44,415 nt of DNA, from contig JAFZPJ010000035.1 of NCBI GenBank assembly GCA_017550385.1, positions 1 to 44,415 of the forward strand, in the 5' to 3' direction. The notes under the pieces were generated by a model that saw nothing but the letters and a program-made list of their open reading frames with translations, did no database searches and was not told where the DNA came from. This DNA is from Clostridiales bacterium. Its GTDB lineage: Bacteria; Bacillota; Clostridia; Saccharofermentanales; Saccharofermentanaceae. Position numbers and translations under genes: made by a program. Of this stretch, positions 1 to 7,898 are shown one piece after another; positions within the stretch are counted from its first letter, which is position 1, and each line of letters starts with the position of its first letter.

Positions 1-22
1 AACCCATATGGGAGGAAATCAC

Positions 23-319
23 ATGAATAAGACAGAGTTAGTAGAAGCTATGGCTGCAAAGGCTGGTACTTCCAAGAAGGACACAGAGGCAGTTCTCAAC
101 GCATTCATCGAGACAGTTTCCGATGAGCTCCAGGCTAAGGGCAAGGTTCAGCTCGTAGGCTTCGGCACATTCGAGACATCTGAGAGAGCTGCAAGAACAG
201 GCCGCAACCCTCAGACAGGCGCTACAACAAAGATCGCTGCTTGCACAGCTCCTAAGTTCAAGGCTGGTAAGGCTCTTAAGGATAAGGTCAACACAAAGGC
301 TAAGAAGAGCAAGAAGTAA
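23..319 (+). CDS. hup: HU family DNA-binding protein
   Basis: Small basic nucleoid protein of 98 residues that binds and bends DNA as a dimer. The start at 23 is chosen because GGAGG lies 7 bases upstream; an in-frame ATG at position 8 would contain that site. The protein begins [11 protein letters not shown] and carries the HU signature GFGTFE followed by the arm region with [12 protein letters not shown], which inserts into the DNA minor groove. The last dozen residues are an extra Lys-rich tail. A strong intrinsic terminator follows, so this gene is probably the end of, or a complete, transcription unit. Family assignment is very secure; which HU paralogue it is cannot be told. Confidence 0.96.
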   Translation: MNKTELVEAMAAKAGTSKKDTEAVLNAFIETVSDELQAKGKVQLVGFGTFETSERAARTGRNPQTGATTKIAACTAPKFKAGKALKDKVNTKAKKSKK

Positions 320-358
320 TTCTGCTTTAAGTCTTGAGACTTGATTTGCAATAATAGA

Positions 359-388
359 GGCTCCGGGTAATTCATCCGGAGCCTTTTA
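359..388 (+). terminator. Intrinsic terminator after HU gene
   Basis: Perfect 8-bp stem GGCTCCGG / CCGGAGCC with a 9-base loop, followed by TTTTATT. It lies 40 bases after the HU stop codon. Confidence 0.92.
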
Positions 389-507
389 TTATGATCAACC
401 GGAATAACACCCGCAAACCCTTGCAAATAAAGCACTCTACCAACAGTCGGTTGTCTGTTTTTATCCTTAATGTTAGGTTTATGTTAGCTGATACAGCTTT
501 TAGCCCG

Positions 508-513
508 TATAAT
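508..513 (+). promoter_or_regulatory. Putative -10 box for the MoxR operon
   Basis: Consensus TATAAT 32 bases before the MoxR start codon, in the gap after the HU terminator. No good -35 hexamer is visible at 16–18 bases upstream, so this rests on the -10 box and on position alone. Confidence 0.5.
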
Positions 514-545
514 GGGGTTATCGTGAAGGAAAGGTTGTTAGTAGT

Positions 546-1508
546 ATGAATTCATTCTCAGAGAAACTCATCGGTAACGTTGACAAGGTCATCGTAGGCA
601 AGGATAAGCAGATAGAACTGCTCCTCGTATCTCTTCTCGTAGGCGGCCATGTGCTGCTCGAAGATGTTCCGGGCACCGGAAAGACAAAGACAGCCAAGGC
701 GCTTGCCAAGTCACTCGACCTCGACTTCAAGCGTGTCCAGTTCACTATAGACCTTCTTCCCTCGGATCTGACCGGAATCAACTTCTTTGACAGGCAGACT
801 AATTCTTTTGTTTTCCGCAAGGGACCTGTCTTCACCAATATCCTTCTGGCAGACGAGATCAACCGTGCGACCGCAAGGACGCAGTCCAGCCTTCTCGAGT
901 GCATGGAAGAGAAGCAGGTAACCGTTGACGGCGAGACGAGAAAGCTCAGCCTGCCGTATCTGGTAATCGCTACACAGAATCCGATAGAATCACAGGGCAC
1001 CTTCCCTCTTCCTGAAGCACAGCTCGACCGCTTCCTGATGATGATCAAGATGGAATACCCGTCTCACGAAGAGAGCATCGATATCTTAAAGAGATTCGCT
1101 ACAGAGGATCCTCTCGATACGCTCAAGCCCGTTACTTCTAAAGCAGAACTCATATCAATGCAAAATAAGGCAAAGAAGATCACCGTATCCGATCTGCTCT
1201 ACGATTATGCTGCACGCATCGTCGAAGCGACCAGACAGTCCGACGACATCATCGTCGGCGCGAGCCCGAGAGCACTTCTTGCTTTTGTTGCCGCTGCCAA
1301 GGCACTGGCCTTCGTAAGAGGACGCGAGCATTGCATACCTGACGATTTCAAGGAACTCGCCGTCCCCGTTCTTGCCCACCGTCTGACGGTAGATACACAG
1401 TACACCTTATCGAAGAATAACAAGTTCGTTTCAAAGAGTGAACTGGCGGAGAGTGTTATTGCCAAGATCCTTGACGAAGTCGTCTGCCCTACCGAAGATT
1501 TCAGCTGA
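546..1508 (+). CDS. MoxR family AAA+ ATPase
   Basis: A 320-residue ATPase of the MoxR branch of AAA+ proteins, normal in length. Visible motifs are Walker A (DVPGTGKT, about 40–47), Walker B (ILLADE, 99–104), sensor 1 (ATQNP, 142–146) and the arginine-rich lid region near ASPRALLAF. MoxR proteins are thought to act as chaperones that mature or load partner proteins, often ones with von Willebrand A domains. The next gene, 12 bases downstream, is a DUF58 protein, the usual partner, and a membrane protein follows it. The three form one operon. The exact substrate is unknown; a role in cell-envelope assembly or stress is inferred from related operons. Confidence 0.93.
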   Translation: MNSFSEKLIGNVDKVIVGKDKQIELLLVSLLVGGHVLLEDVPGTGKTKTAKALAKSLDLDFKRVQFTIDLLPSDLTGINFFDRQTNSFVFRKGPVFTNILLADEINRATARTQSSLLECMEEKQVTVDGETRKLSLPYLVIATQNPIESQGTFPLPEAQLDRFLMMIKMEYPSHEESIDILKRFATEDPLDTLKPVTSKAELISMQNKAKKITVSDLLYDYAARIVEATRQSDDIIVGASPRALLAFVAAAKALAFVRGREHCIPDDFKELAVPVLAHRLTVDTQYTLSKNNKFVSKSELAESVIAKILDEVVCPTEDFS

Positions 1509-1520
1509 TAATCCGGCCTT

Positions 1521-2657
1521 ATGATGAATGCTTTACTCATAGTTATAGGAGTAATCATAATCGTCTTCATTTTGGAAGTCGTTTACTACAGGCGTCATGC
1601 TCTTGATGACCTGAGTCTCAGAGTCGATTTCTCCAAGAATGTCGCCAACTACGGCGAAGACATCGAACTTATCGAAGTGGCTGAGAACAAGAAATCCCTG
1701 CCTCTGCCCTTCGTCATCCTCAAGTTCGAGACACCGAGAGAGATCAGGTTCTATGACTCTTCGATCGTCACCGCATCCGACTATAATTACCGTGAAGACA
1801 TGCTCACTATGAAGGCGCATTCAAAGCACACCCGCCGGATCAAGGTAAAGTGCAGGAAGCGAGGCTACTATGTTTTCCCGAGAGTCGGCATCACTACGTC
1901 AGACCTATTCCTCATAGATCATTACACCAAAGAATTTGACAACCATTCGGAACTCGTTGTCCTCCCTGAAGTCATCTCTTCTGACCTCATAGAGATGCTC
2001 ATGTCCGTAACCATGAGCGATGCGCAGTGCCGCAGGTCGGTCCTTACGGATCCTTTCGCTTTGGCAGGCATCCGTGAGTATGGTCCCGGTGATCCGATGA
2101 AGAGCATCAACTGGAAGGCCAGTGCAAAGACAGGCGAACTCATGGTCAATCAGAATGCTTCCACCTGCATGAAGAAGGTGCATATCTTTGTGAACCTCGA
2201 AGAGTATGACCCCAAGGCTTCCACATCCCTTCTGGAGAAGTCGATCAGTCTTGCATATTCGTATTTGATCGAGCTTGCCTGCCTGGGGATCCCCTCGTCG
2301 ATCTATACCAACGGCATCGATATCATTACCGGTCAGCCGGAGATGTCAGAGTTCGATCCCGGCATAGGTACTCTTAACGCGCGTGCTATGATGCTGGCCA
2401 AGATCGACCTGACGAAGAAAGCGCAGCCGTTCGAAGAGATGGTCAGTAAGTATCTGCCTATGATCGATATGAATGACTTTATTCTCTTTATATCACCACA
2501 GTATACAGATACGTTCCAGACGACTCTTGTGGATATAAAGAGAAGATGTCCTGCCATACATTGGCTTATGCCATGCTATAACACGACTCCGGCAGTAAGC
2601 GTTCTGCCTTCGCTTGCCGGATCATATACGAGATGGGGTGGCGGCTATGAAAGATAA
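1521..2657 (+). CDS. DUF58 domain-containing protein
   Basis: A 378-residue protein with an N-terminal hydrophobic segment (about residues 3–20, ALLIVIGVIIIVFILEVVYY) that anchors it in the membrane, a beta-rich middle part, and the conserved DUF58 block around 176–200 containing REYGPGD and INWKASA. The C-terminal part after this block resembles a vWA-like fold in known members (starting near VHIFVNLEEYD). DUF58 proteins are nearly always paired with MoxR ATPases, as here. No good Shine-Dalgarno sequence precedes the start, which suggests translation coupled to the MoxR gene 12 bases upstream. Its last 11 bases overlap the next gene. The molecular function is unknown. Confidence 0.92.
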   Translation: MMNALLIVIGVIIIVFILEVVYYRRHALDDLSLRVDFSKNVANYGEDIELIEVAENKKSLPLPFVILKFETPREIRFYDSSIVTASDYNYREDMLTMKAHSKHTRRIKVKCRKRGYYVFPRVGITTSDLFLIDHYTKEFDNHSELVVLPEVISSDLIEMLMSVTMSDAQCRRSVLTDPFALAGIREYGPGDPMKSINWKASAKTGELMVNQNASTCMKKVHIFVNLEEYDPKASTSLLEKSISLAYSYLIELACLGIPSSIYTNGIDIITGQPEMSEFDPGIGTLNARAMMLAKIDLTKKAQPFEEMVSKYLPMIDMNDFILFISPQYTDTFQTTLVDIKRRCPAIHWLMPCYNTTPAVSVLPSLAGSYTRWGGGYER

Positions 2658-3870
2658 ATATCTTCAGCAGCGCGAGAACCCGCTCGCAGAGGCGCTATTA
2701 TCCCTGATAATCGCGCTTACCATAATGTCCTGGCTTCTGATAATCAGAGCGACCAACGACTTTGTTAAGACCAGCCTGGTATCACAATACAGCCTTCTCA
2801 TCCTGGTCATCATTCATTTTGCAATAAGAAGGAAGATCCTTGATCTTCTCCCGTGCTTCGCGGCAACTGTCGCCGCATCAGTAACATTCTACTTGATAAT
2901 GGCCTTCATACCGTTTACCGGATACGGGGTCTGCGGGGCCAATATGTTCTATCTCGGAGCGAATGTATTCGCTTTTACTGTCTTTTCCGTCGAGTACCGC
3001 TTGAGGCCTGCTCTCAAAGGCGGTGATACGAACCTGCTGTTGTTCGCGGTGCTCTCCCTTCCGCCTTTCGGAATACTTTATTTCTTTACGATGCGATCGG
3101 ACATATTCAAACTTTTTATCTGGAATGCGGTCGCGTCAGCTGTGCTCTATCTGTTCCTGCGCCAGTTCGCGATCTTCGAGTCCAGGTATCACCATTCGAT
3201 CTCAAAATCATCCGTGCCTCTTAATCAGCTGAAGAAGCAGAACTACAAGACCGGTATATATCTGGCGTTGATATTCCTTCTCCTGTTCACTATACTGACG
3301 CTCATCCCGGTATTGATATTCTCGGATGTTCTCCACCAGCTGGTCATGTCTATCCTGCCCCTGCTGATCACCGCTTTATTTGCATTCTTCAATTTCCTGG
3401 GCTCTATCTTCCTGGGGAACGATACTATCTCCGCACCTGAAGAGGATAATTATCTGCGTGAGAAGGCTGAAGATTCGCCTTGGGTCTTCGTTCTGGCCTA
3501 CTATCTGGCTATCGCGATCTTTCTGGTGGCCGTACACCTCATCCCCAAAGCAATACGCATGATACTCCAGAGCGCCCCCAAATACCGCAAGGAAACGTCA
3601 GCAACGGACGACGGCATCATCGTTGATACGATAGAGGATATCAATCCGGGTAAGAAGGTCCATAAGGCAAGACGTCATGACTTCGGTGAAGGCTATGAAC
3701 GTAAGATCAGGAAGAAGTTCTACAACAAGACCCGTCATGCAATGAATGAGGGTCTTCCGGTATCATCTTCTTCCACACCGGGACAGATCGAGAGTGTGCT
3801 CCTCGCAAACGGAGACACCGAAATATCCGAACTCAGACCGGAATACGAGGACGTCCGTTACAGTAAGTAA
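2647..3870 (+). CDS. Multi-pass membrane protein, DUF4129-like C-terminus
   Basis: A 407-residue membrane protein. The start at 2647 has a GGGGTGG site just upstream and overlaps the DUF58 gene by 11 bases, so it is translationally coupled. Hydrophobic segments lie at about 14–35, 40–55, 65–90, 95–115, 130–145, 155–175, 200–225 and 230–255, with one more at about 285–305. The soluble tail (about 320–407) ends with a pattern like DUF4129: a basic YERKIRKKFYNK stretch, then STPGQIE, then EYEDVRY. In many MoxR–DUF58 operons the third gene is a transglutaminase-like protein with a DUF4129 tail. Here the transglutaminase core (Cys-His-Asp) is not visible, so only the membrane part and tail seem present. 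Function unknown. It converges on obgE with a 5-base gap. Confidence 0.72.
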   Translation: MKDKYLQQRENPLAEALLSLIIALTIMSWLLIIRATNDFVKTSLVSQYSLLILVIIHFAIRRKILDLLPCFAATVAASVTFYLIMAFIPFTGYGVCGANMFYLGANVFAFTVFSVEYRLRPALKGGDTNLLLFAVLSLPPFGILYFFTMRSDIFKLFIWNAVASAVLYLFLRQFAIFESRYHHSISKSSVPLNQLKKQNYKTGIYLALIFLLLFTILTLIPVLIFSDVLHQLVMSILPLLITALFAFFNFLGSIFLGNDTISAPEEDNYLREKAEDSPWVFVLAYYLAIAIFLVAVHLIPKAIRMILQSAPKYRKETSATDDGIIVDTIEDINPGKKVHKARRHDFGEGYERKIRKKFYNKTRHAMNEGLPVSSSSTPGQIESVLLANGDTEISELRPEYEDVRYSK

Positions 3871-3875
3871 GCGGA

Positions 3876-5150
3876 TCAATCAAAGTAGTCAAATTCCAGA
3901 TCGCAGATCTTGACCGTATCGCCTTCTTTGACGCCGGCTTTCCTTAAGTCTTCGAATACTCCCTGTTCCTCAAGTGTCCTCTGGAAGAAGTTAGTGGATT
4001 CAGTATCCTCAAAGTTCGTGGAATTGAATATTGTCTTGATCCACGCACCGGTAACTTCATACAGACCGTCATGGATAACGATATCGTACTTCTTCTCTTC
4101 TTCGAAACTGTATACCGTCTCTCCTGCTTCCGCTGTATCGTGCAGAACCGTGGCAGGCAGCTTGGATACCATCTCGGTTACCTTGGCAGTCAGCTCTTCG
4201 ATGCCGATCCTGCCTGCAGCAGATATAACGAAGACATCCTCATAGCCCATCTCTTTGACAGCACTGACGAACTCATCGATGACTTCCTGTGATACGGCAT
4301 CGCACTTATTGGCAGCAACGATCTGAGGGCGGGATGCGAGCTCGGCGTTGAACTCTTCGAGTTCCTTGTTGATGGCCTTGAAATCCTCGAGAGGCTCCCT
4401 GCCGTCGGCACCCGAGAGGTCAACAACGTGGATGAGCAGTCTGGTACGCTCGATGTGGCGCAGGAAGTCGTGGCCGAGACCTGCTCCTTCGTGAGCGTTT
4501 TCGATGATGCCCGGGATATCGGCGATGACATAAGACATGTCGTAGTTGGATACGACGCCGAGTACCGGTTCAAGTGTTGTGAACGGATAGTCCGCGATCT
4601 TGGGCTTCGCTCTCGTCATGACGGAGAGGAGCGTTGATTTGCCCGCATTCGGGAATCCGACGAGACCGCAGTCCGCGATGAGCTTGAGCTCGACCGCCAG
4701 ATCCTTCTCCTCGCCGGGAAGGCCCGGAGTTGCAAATTGGGGTGCCTGCCTGACGGAATTGGCATAGTGCATGTTGCCGAGACCGCCCTTGCCGCCCTTG
4801 GCGACGACTATCCTCTGTTTATCTTCCGTAAAATCCGCGATGATCTTGCCTGTATCGAGATCTTTGATGACAGTTCCTACAGGGACCCCGATAACGAGAT
4901 CCTCACCGTTCCTGCCGTACATCTTGCGGTTGCCGCCCTTAACGCCGTTCTCAGCTACGAACTTATGCTTGAACCTGAAGTTCTGCAGGCTCGTAAGGCG
5001 AGACGATGACTCGAAAACGATATTGCCGCCATTGCCGCCGTCACCGCCGTCAGGACCGCCGTTGGTTATGTATTTCTCCGTATGGAAGCTAAGTGCGCCG
5101 GCACCGCCGTCACCTGCTTTTACATGGATCTTAGAATGGTCGATAAACAT
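3876..5150 (-). CDS. obgE: GTPase Obg
   Basis: Ribosome-associated essential GTPase of 424 residues, involved in 50S subunit assembly and stress signalling. It has the glycine-rich Obg fold (about 1–158, with GGPDGGDGGNGG), the GTPase domain with G1 GFPNAGKST (165–173), the switch I threonines (191–192), G3 DIPG (211–214) and G4 NKCD (281–284), and the C-terminal OCT domain (about 345–424) typical of Firmicutes Obg. The start has AAGGTG six bases upstream. It is the last gene of the rplU–prp–rpmA–obgE operon, but a terminator-like hairpin separates it from rpmA, so its expression may be lowered relative to the ribosomal proteins. Confidence 0.98.
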   Translation of the reverse strand: MFIDHSKIHVKAGDGGAGALSFHTEKYITNGGPDGGDGGNGGNIVFESSSRLTSLQNFRFKHKFVAENGVKGGNRKMYGRNGEDLVIGVPVGTVIKDLDTGKIIADFTEDKQRIVVAKGGKGGLGNMHYANSVRQAPQFATPGLPGEEKDLAVELKLIADCGLVGFPNAGKSTLLSVMTRAKPKIADYPFTTLEPVLGVVSNYDMSYVIADIPGIIENAHEGAGLGHDFLRHIERTRLLIHVVDLSGADGREPLEDFKAINKELEEFNAELASRPQIVAANKCDAVSQEVIDEFVSAVKEMGYEDVFVISAAGRIGIEELTAKVTEMVSKLPATVLHDTAEAGETVYSFEEEKKYDIVIHDGLYEVTGAWIKTIFNSTNFEDTESTNFFQRTLEEQGVFEDLRKAGVKEGDTVKICDLEFDYFD

Positions 5151-5160
5151 AATTCACCTT

Positions 5161-5202
5161 AAAAACAAAAGAGCAGCCGTCATTAGTCATGACAGACTGC
5201 TC
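5161..5202 (-). terminator. Terminator/attenuator between rpmA and obgE
   Basis: On the minus strand GAGCAG and CTGCTC pair, with an inner TGTCAT/ATGACG stem, followed by TTTTGTTTTT. It lies in the 78-base gap between rpmA and obgE, directly before the obgE ribosome binding site. Confidence 0.8.
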
Positions 5203-5228
5203 CTTAAGAAACTCTCTTAACGTTTCCC

Positions 5229-5510
5229 TTAAGCTACGGGATAAACGCTTACCTGCTTCTTATCCTTGCCCTTGCGCTCATACTTGACTGTACCGTCGAT
5301 AAGAGCGAAGAGGGTATCATCAGAACCGATTCCGACGTTTGTGCCGGGATGGATCTTAGTACCGCGCTGTCTGACAAGAATATTGCCGGCGAGAACGGGC
5401 TGTCCGTCGCCTTTCTTCGCACCAAGTCTCTTGGACTGGGACTCACGGCCGTTCTTGGTCGAACCCATTCCCTTCTTATGAGCGAAGAGCTGTAAATTCA
5501 TCTTAAGCAT
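5229..5510 (-). CDS. rpmA: 50S ribosomal protein L27
   Basis: L27 of 93 residues, located at the peptidyl transferase centre. It starts [14 protein letters not shown]; the first nine residues are the Firmicutes extension that the Prp protease removes after Phe9, leaving the functional AHKKG terminus. The start at 5510 has GGAGG seven bases upstream. The body holds the normal L27 sequence ([26 protein letters not shown]). The processing protease is encoded directly upstream, two bases away, as is usual in Bacillota. Confidence 0.98.
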   Translation of the reverse strand: MLKMNLQLFAHKKGMGSTKNGRESQSKRLGAKKGDGQPVLAGNILVRQRGTKIHPGTNVGIGSDDTLFALIDGTVKYERKGKDKKQVSVYPVA

Positions 5511-5512
5511 TT

Positions 5513-5887
5513 TTACACCTCCGGTGTCTTTGACTTGATAATCTCTATGTATCTGTTGTCTTTGTCGTTGTAATCTCTGGCTATCGACATCAGTCCGAGT
5601 TCACATGTTCTCATAATGACCTGTGCCCTGTCTTTTGTCTCTGCCGTTCCGGTCTCGGGAACCAGTATCCTTACATTCAGATCTTCTGTTCCCTCGCCCA
5701 CACATCTGAAAACATCATCGGTAGAATATCCGCAAATGTCTTCGAGGGCATTGGCTGCCGTCAAACAGAGTGTCGATGCTCCAGCGCAGATTATGTCTCT
5801 GCCCGGCTCGTCATATCCGGAATGTCCGCTCATGTAGATCCCACGAATCAGACGATCCTTATCTCTGTCAACGATGACCGTGATCAT
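5513..5887 (-). CDS. prp: Ribosomal-processing cysteine protease Prp
   Basis: A 124-residue cysteine protease that cleaves the N-terminal extension of L27. The catalytic pair is visible: His22 in SGHSGY and Cys34 in DIICAGAS, at the same positions as in the characterised Staphylococcus aureus enzyme. It sits between rplU and rpmA, its conserved place. Its start codon overlaps the rplU stop codon by one base (TAATG), so translation is coupled to L21. The C-terminal end (about 108–124) is slightly longer than in many relatives. Confidence 0.95.
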   Translation of the reverse strand: MITVIVDRDKDRLIRGIYMSGHSGYDEPGRDIICAGASTLCLTAANALEDICGYSTDDVFRCVGEGTEDLNVRILVPETGTAETKDRAQVIMRTCELGLMSIARDYNDKDNRYIEIIKSKTPEV

Positions 5888-6189
5888 TAAACGTTGATAG
5901 CAGATACGCGTACACGAGTATAAGGCTGTCTGTGGCCGTTCTTACGACGGTAACCCTTCTTTGCCTTGTACTTGGATACGATAACCTTCTTGTTCTTGCC
6001 CTGCTTTACGATCTCGCCTGTAACAGTAGCCTTCAGATCACCAGCCTGAATGCCGCCTTCATCAGAGATTGCAAGGACTTCATCGAAAGTTACCTGTTCA
6101 CCGGCTTCACCAGCAAGCTTCTCAACGAAGATCTCGTCTCCGACTGCAACCTTGTACTGCTTTCCGCCTGTCTTGATAACTGCGTACAT
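5887..6189 (-). CDS. rplU: 50S ribosomal protein L21
   Basis: L21 of 100 residues, a 23S rRNA-binding protein of the large subunit. It starts MYAVIKTGGKQYKV and contains the conserved KYKAKKGYRRKNGHRQPYT block near the C-terminus. AGGAGG precedes the start with suitable spacing. It is the first gene of the rplU–prp–rpmA–obgE operon and is preceded by a structured leader of about 100 bases, which suggests control by an L21-type leader RNA. Confidence 0.98.
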   Translation of the reverse strand: MYAVIKTGGKQYKVAVGDEIFVEKLAGEAGEQVTFDEVLAISDEGGIQAGDLKATVTGEIVKQGKNKKVIVSKYKAKKGYRRKNGHRQPYTRVRVSAINV

Positions 6190-6286
6190 AGTGTTTCCTC
6201 CTGTTCTTCCAGTCTCGCTGCTTAACTCGAGGCAGTGCCATTTACGTAAAAATAGGCACGTTTAGGAGCCCGGCGCATGCGGTCAC
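6190..6286 (-). ncRNA. Structured 5' leader of rplU (possible L21 leader)
   Basis: Between the promoter and the rplU start lies a leader of about 97 bases. It holds a hairpin GTGCC…GGCAC (6235–6259) and a second possible pairing CTCG/CGAG just before the AGGAGG site. L21 operons of Bacillota often carry an autoregulatory L21 leader RNA here. I cannot align it to that family by eye, so the identity is inferred from position and structure. An Infernal search with the Rfam L21 leader model would decide. Confidence 0.45.
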
Positions 6287-6292
6287 CCGCGT

Positions 6293-6322
6293 ATATTAAC
6301 ACTTGGGGTATGTCAAAGTCAA
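6293..6322 (-). promoter_or_regulatory. Promoter of the rplU operon
   Basis: On the minus strand TTGACT (6322–6317), an 18-base spacer and TAATAT (6298–6293). A second TTGACA (6316–6311) directly abuts the first. It lies just past the end of the upstream membrane-protein gene, so the ribosomal operon can be transcribed independently. Confidence 0.6.
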
Positions 6323-6335
6323 CACTATATTTATA

Positions 6336-7895
6336 TTAAAAGGCCGTAAAAACGAGAAGAGCCATGATAAGACCGTGTACGATGCCTGCCAGTTCGAAGT
6401 GATCTGAACTCCTCTTGATCGACTGTGCGGCAAGATAAGGCAGTGTGGCAACGGCGATACCGGCCAGAGATATCCGAAGGAGCGTGAAGTCCTTGCCGAT
6501 GAACGCCATGACCAGGCCGGCTGCTGCGGGAACGAGCGTCTCCACAAAATAGATGGGGTTGCCAAGATATGAACCCGGACCTTCTCCTGCAAATCTGGAC
6601 TTCTTGTCGACCGTAGCGAGCATCGAGATGGTCGCGCTGTCCAGGAGCAATACCATTACCGTGAACATCCATACCGTAGTGGTCCTCTCCCGTTCGGTGA
6701 TATCCGAGAACAGCAATACCGAAGCAAAGACGAGCAGCACTTCGATCAGGGCCGCGATAAGGAACTTGAGAAGTCCTTCTCCCTTCCTTCTCTTGTAAGC
6801 GATCTTATTGGTCAGGAAGAATCCTATCCTGGCAAAGAACATGCCTACTATCAGCACGCACGGCGCGAAAATGATCAGATACCTCGTGTAATAAGAGGCA
6901 GCTGGGATCATGGACATGAAGATGACCGTAAGGCCCAGCCACAAAGAGATCCCCGCAAAGATTATCATCGCAAGGCTGTCTCTTCCCTTGAGGAACTTAT
7001 CACCCTTATCCGGCTTGGATACGGGGATAAAGAACAGGAACATGAGAAGCGCTGCAAGGCATACAAGGATGCATACCATGCGGAGGATGAACCAGATATT
7101 TGCAGGCGTATAGCCTTCGGTGTCCGTATATGTAAGTCCGAGATATCCGGCGAGCTCGCTCTGGAAAGCCGAAGAATAGATCAAAGACCTGATATTGCAT
7201 TCATAAGGAGCAAGTGACAGATACCTGTTCTGAGCTGTAGACACGAATATCTTGGAAGACAGCGCACCGCCTGTAACGGCAGGGGTTCCATATACCGTAT
7301 CCACACCGGATATCTTCTCGAAGAGCATCTCTGCTCCGCTCAGGCCTTCAACGCTGCTTGCCTTGCTGTCGCAGGCAAATATGGCGATATCACATGAAGG
7401 ATTCTTGGGATCAAAGCCTGCAAGCGCAGCATTGCCCGGATATTCAGGCATGATAAGGCAGTAACCGAGCACATTGCCGGAAGTCGAGGAATTGATGTCT
7501 GACATTACCTTGAAGGAATCGGGACCTGCGGCGATAATAACGACTTCATCATCCGAATACTTGGACGGGATGATATATCTTCCGGATTCACCTTCAGTCT
7601 TAGCATCTTCTGATCCGAGGACCACCATGTCAAAACCGGCCTGAGCAAGGCTGTATCTCATAGATACATAAGGGAACGTCCTCGCGTCCACATTATAGAA
7701 TAGCGCCACGCGGTCAGGATCAGAGCCTGCCGCAGACATAAAGAACAGGACAAAGAGCACGATCACCATTACTCCGGATATTCCGGCAGCGATCCATGCG
7801 GCTAACGGCAGCTTACGGACTCTGGAGATCCTTTGAGTGCTGTCGTCTGCGCCTTCCTGTCTTATCTGTGCTTTGTGCGCCTGGGCTTTCTTCAT
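6336..7895 (-). CDS. Unknown membrane protein with large outer domain
   Basis: I do not recognise this 519-residue protein. It has a basic cytoplasmic N-terminus, one transmembrane segment (about 33–54), an outer domain of about 210 residues (55–265), then about seven further transmembrane segments (from about 268 to the end). The outer domain alternates short hydrophobic strands and helices (VALFYNVD, FDMVVLGS, VVIIAAGP, CDIAIFACDS), which looks like an alpha/beta fold, perhaps related to alpha/beta hydrolases, but no GxSxG nucleophile is present. It starts 3 bases after murC with no clear ribosome binding site, so it is probably coupled to murC. That context suggests a cell-envelope role; this is inference only. 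Confidence 0.75.
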   Translation of the reverse strand: MKKAQAHKAQIRQEGADDSTQRISRVRKLPLAAWIAAGISGVMVIVLFVLFFMSAAGSDPDRVALFYNVDARTFPYVSMRYSLAQAGFDMVVLGSEDAKTEGESGRYIIPSKYSDDEVVIIAAGPDSFKVMSDINSSTSGNVLGYCLIMPEYPGNAALAGFDPKNPSCDIAIFACDSKASSVEGLSGAEMLFEKISGVDTVYGTPAVTGGALSSKIFVSTAQNRYLSLAPYECNIRSLIYSSAFQSELAGYLGLTYTDTEGYTPANIWFILRMVCILVCLAALLMFLFFIPVSKPDKGDKFLKGRDSLAMIIFAGISLWLGLTVIFMSMIPAASYYTRYLIIFAPCVLIVGMFFARIGFFLTNKIAYKRRKGEGLLKFLIAALIEVLLVFASVLLFSDITERERTTTVWMFTVMVLLLDSATISMLATVDKKSRFAGEGPGSYLGNPIYFVETLVPAAAGLVMAFIGKDFTLLRISLAGIAVATLPYLAAQSIKRSSDHFELAGIVHGLIMALLVFTAF

Positions 7896-7898
7896 ATA

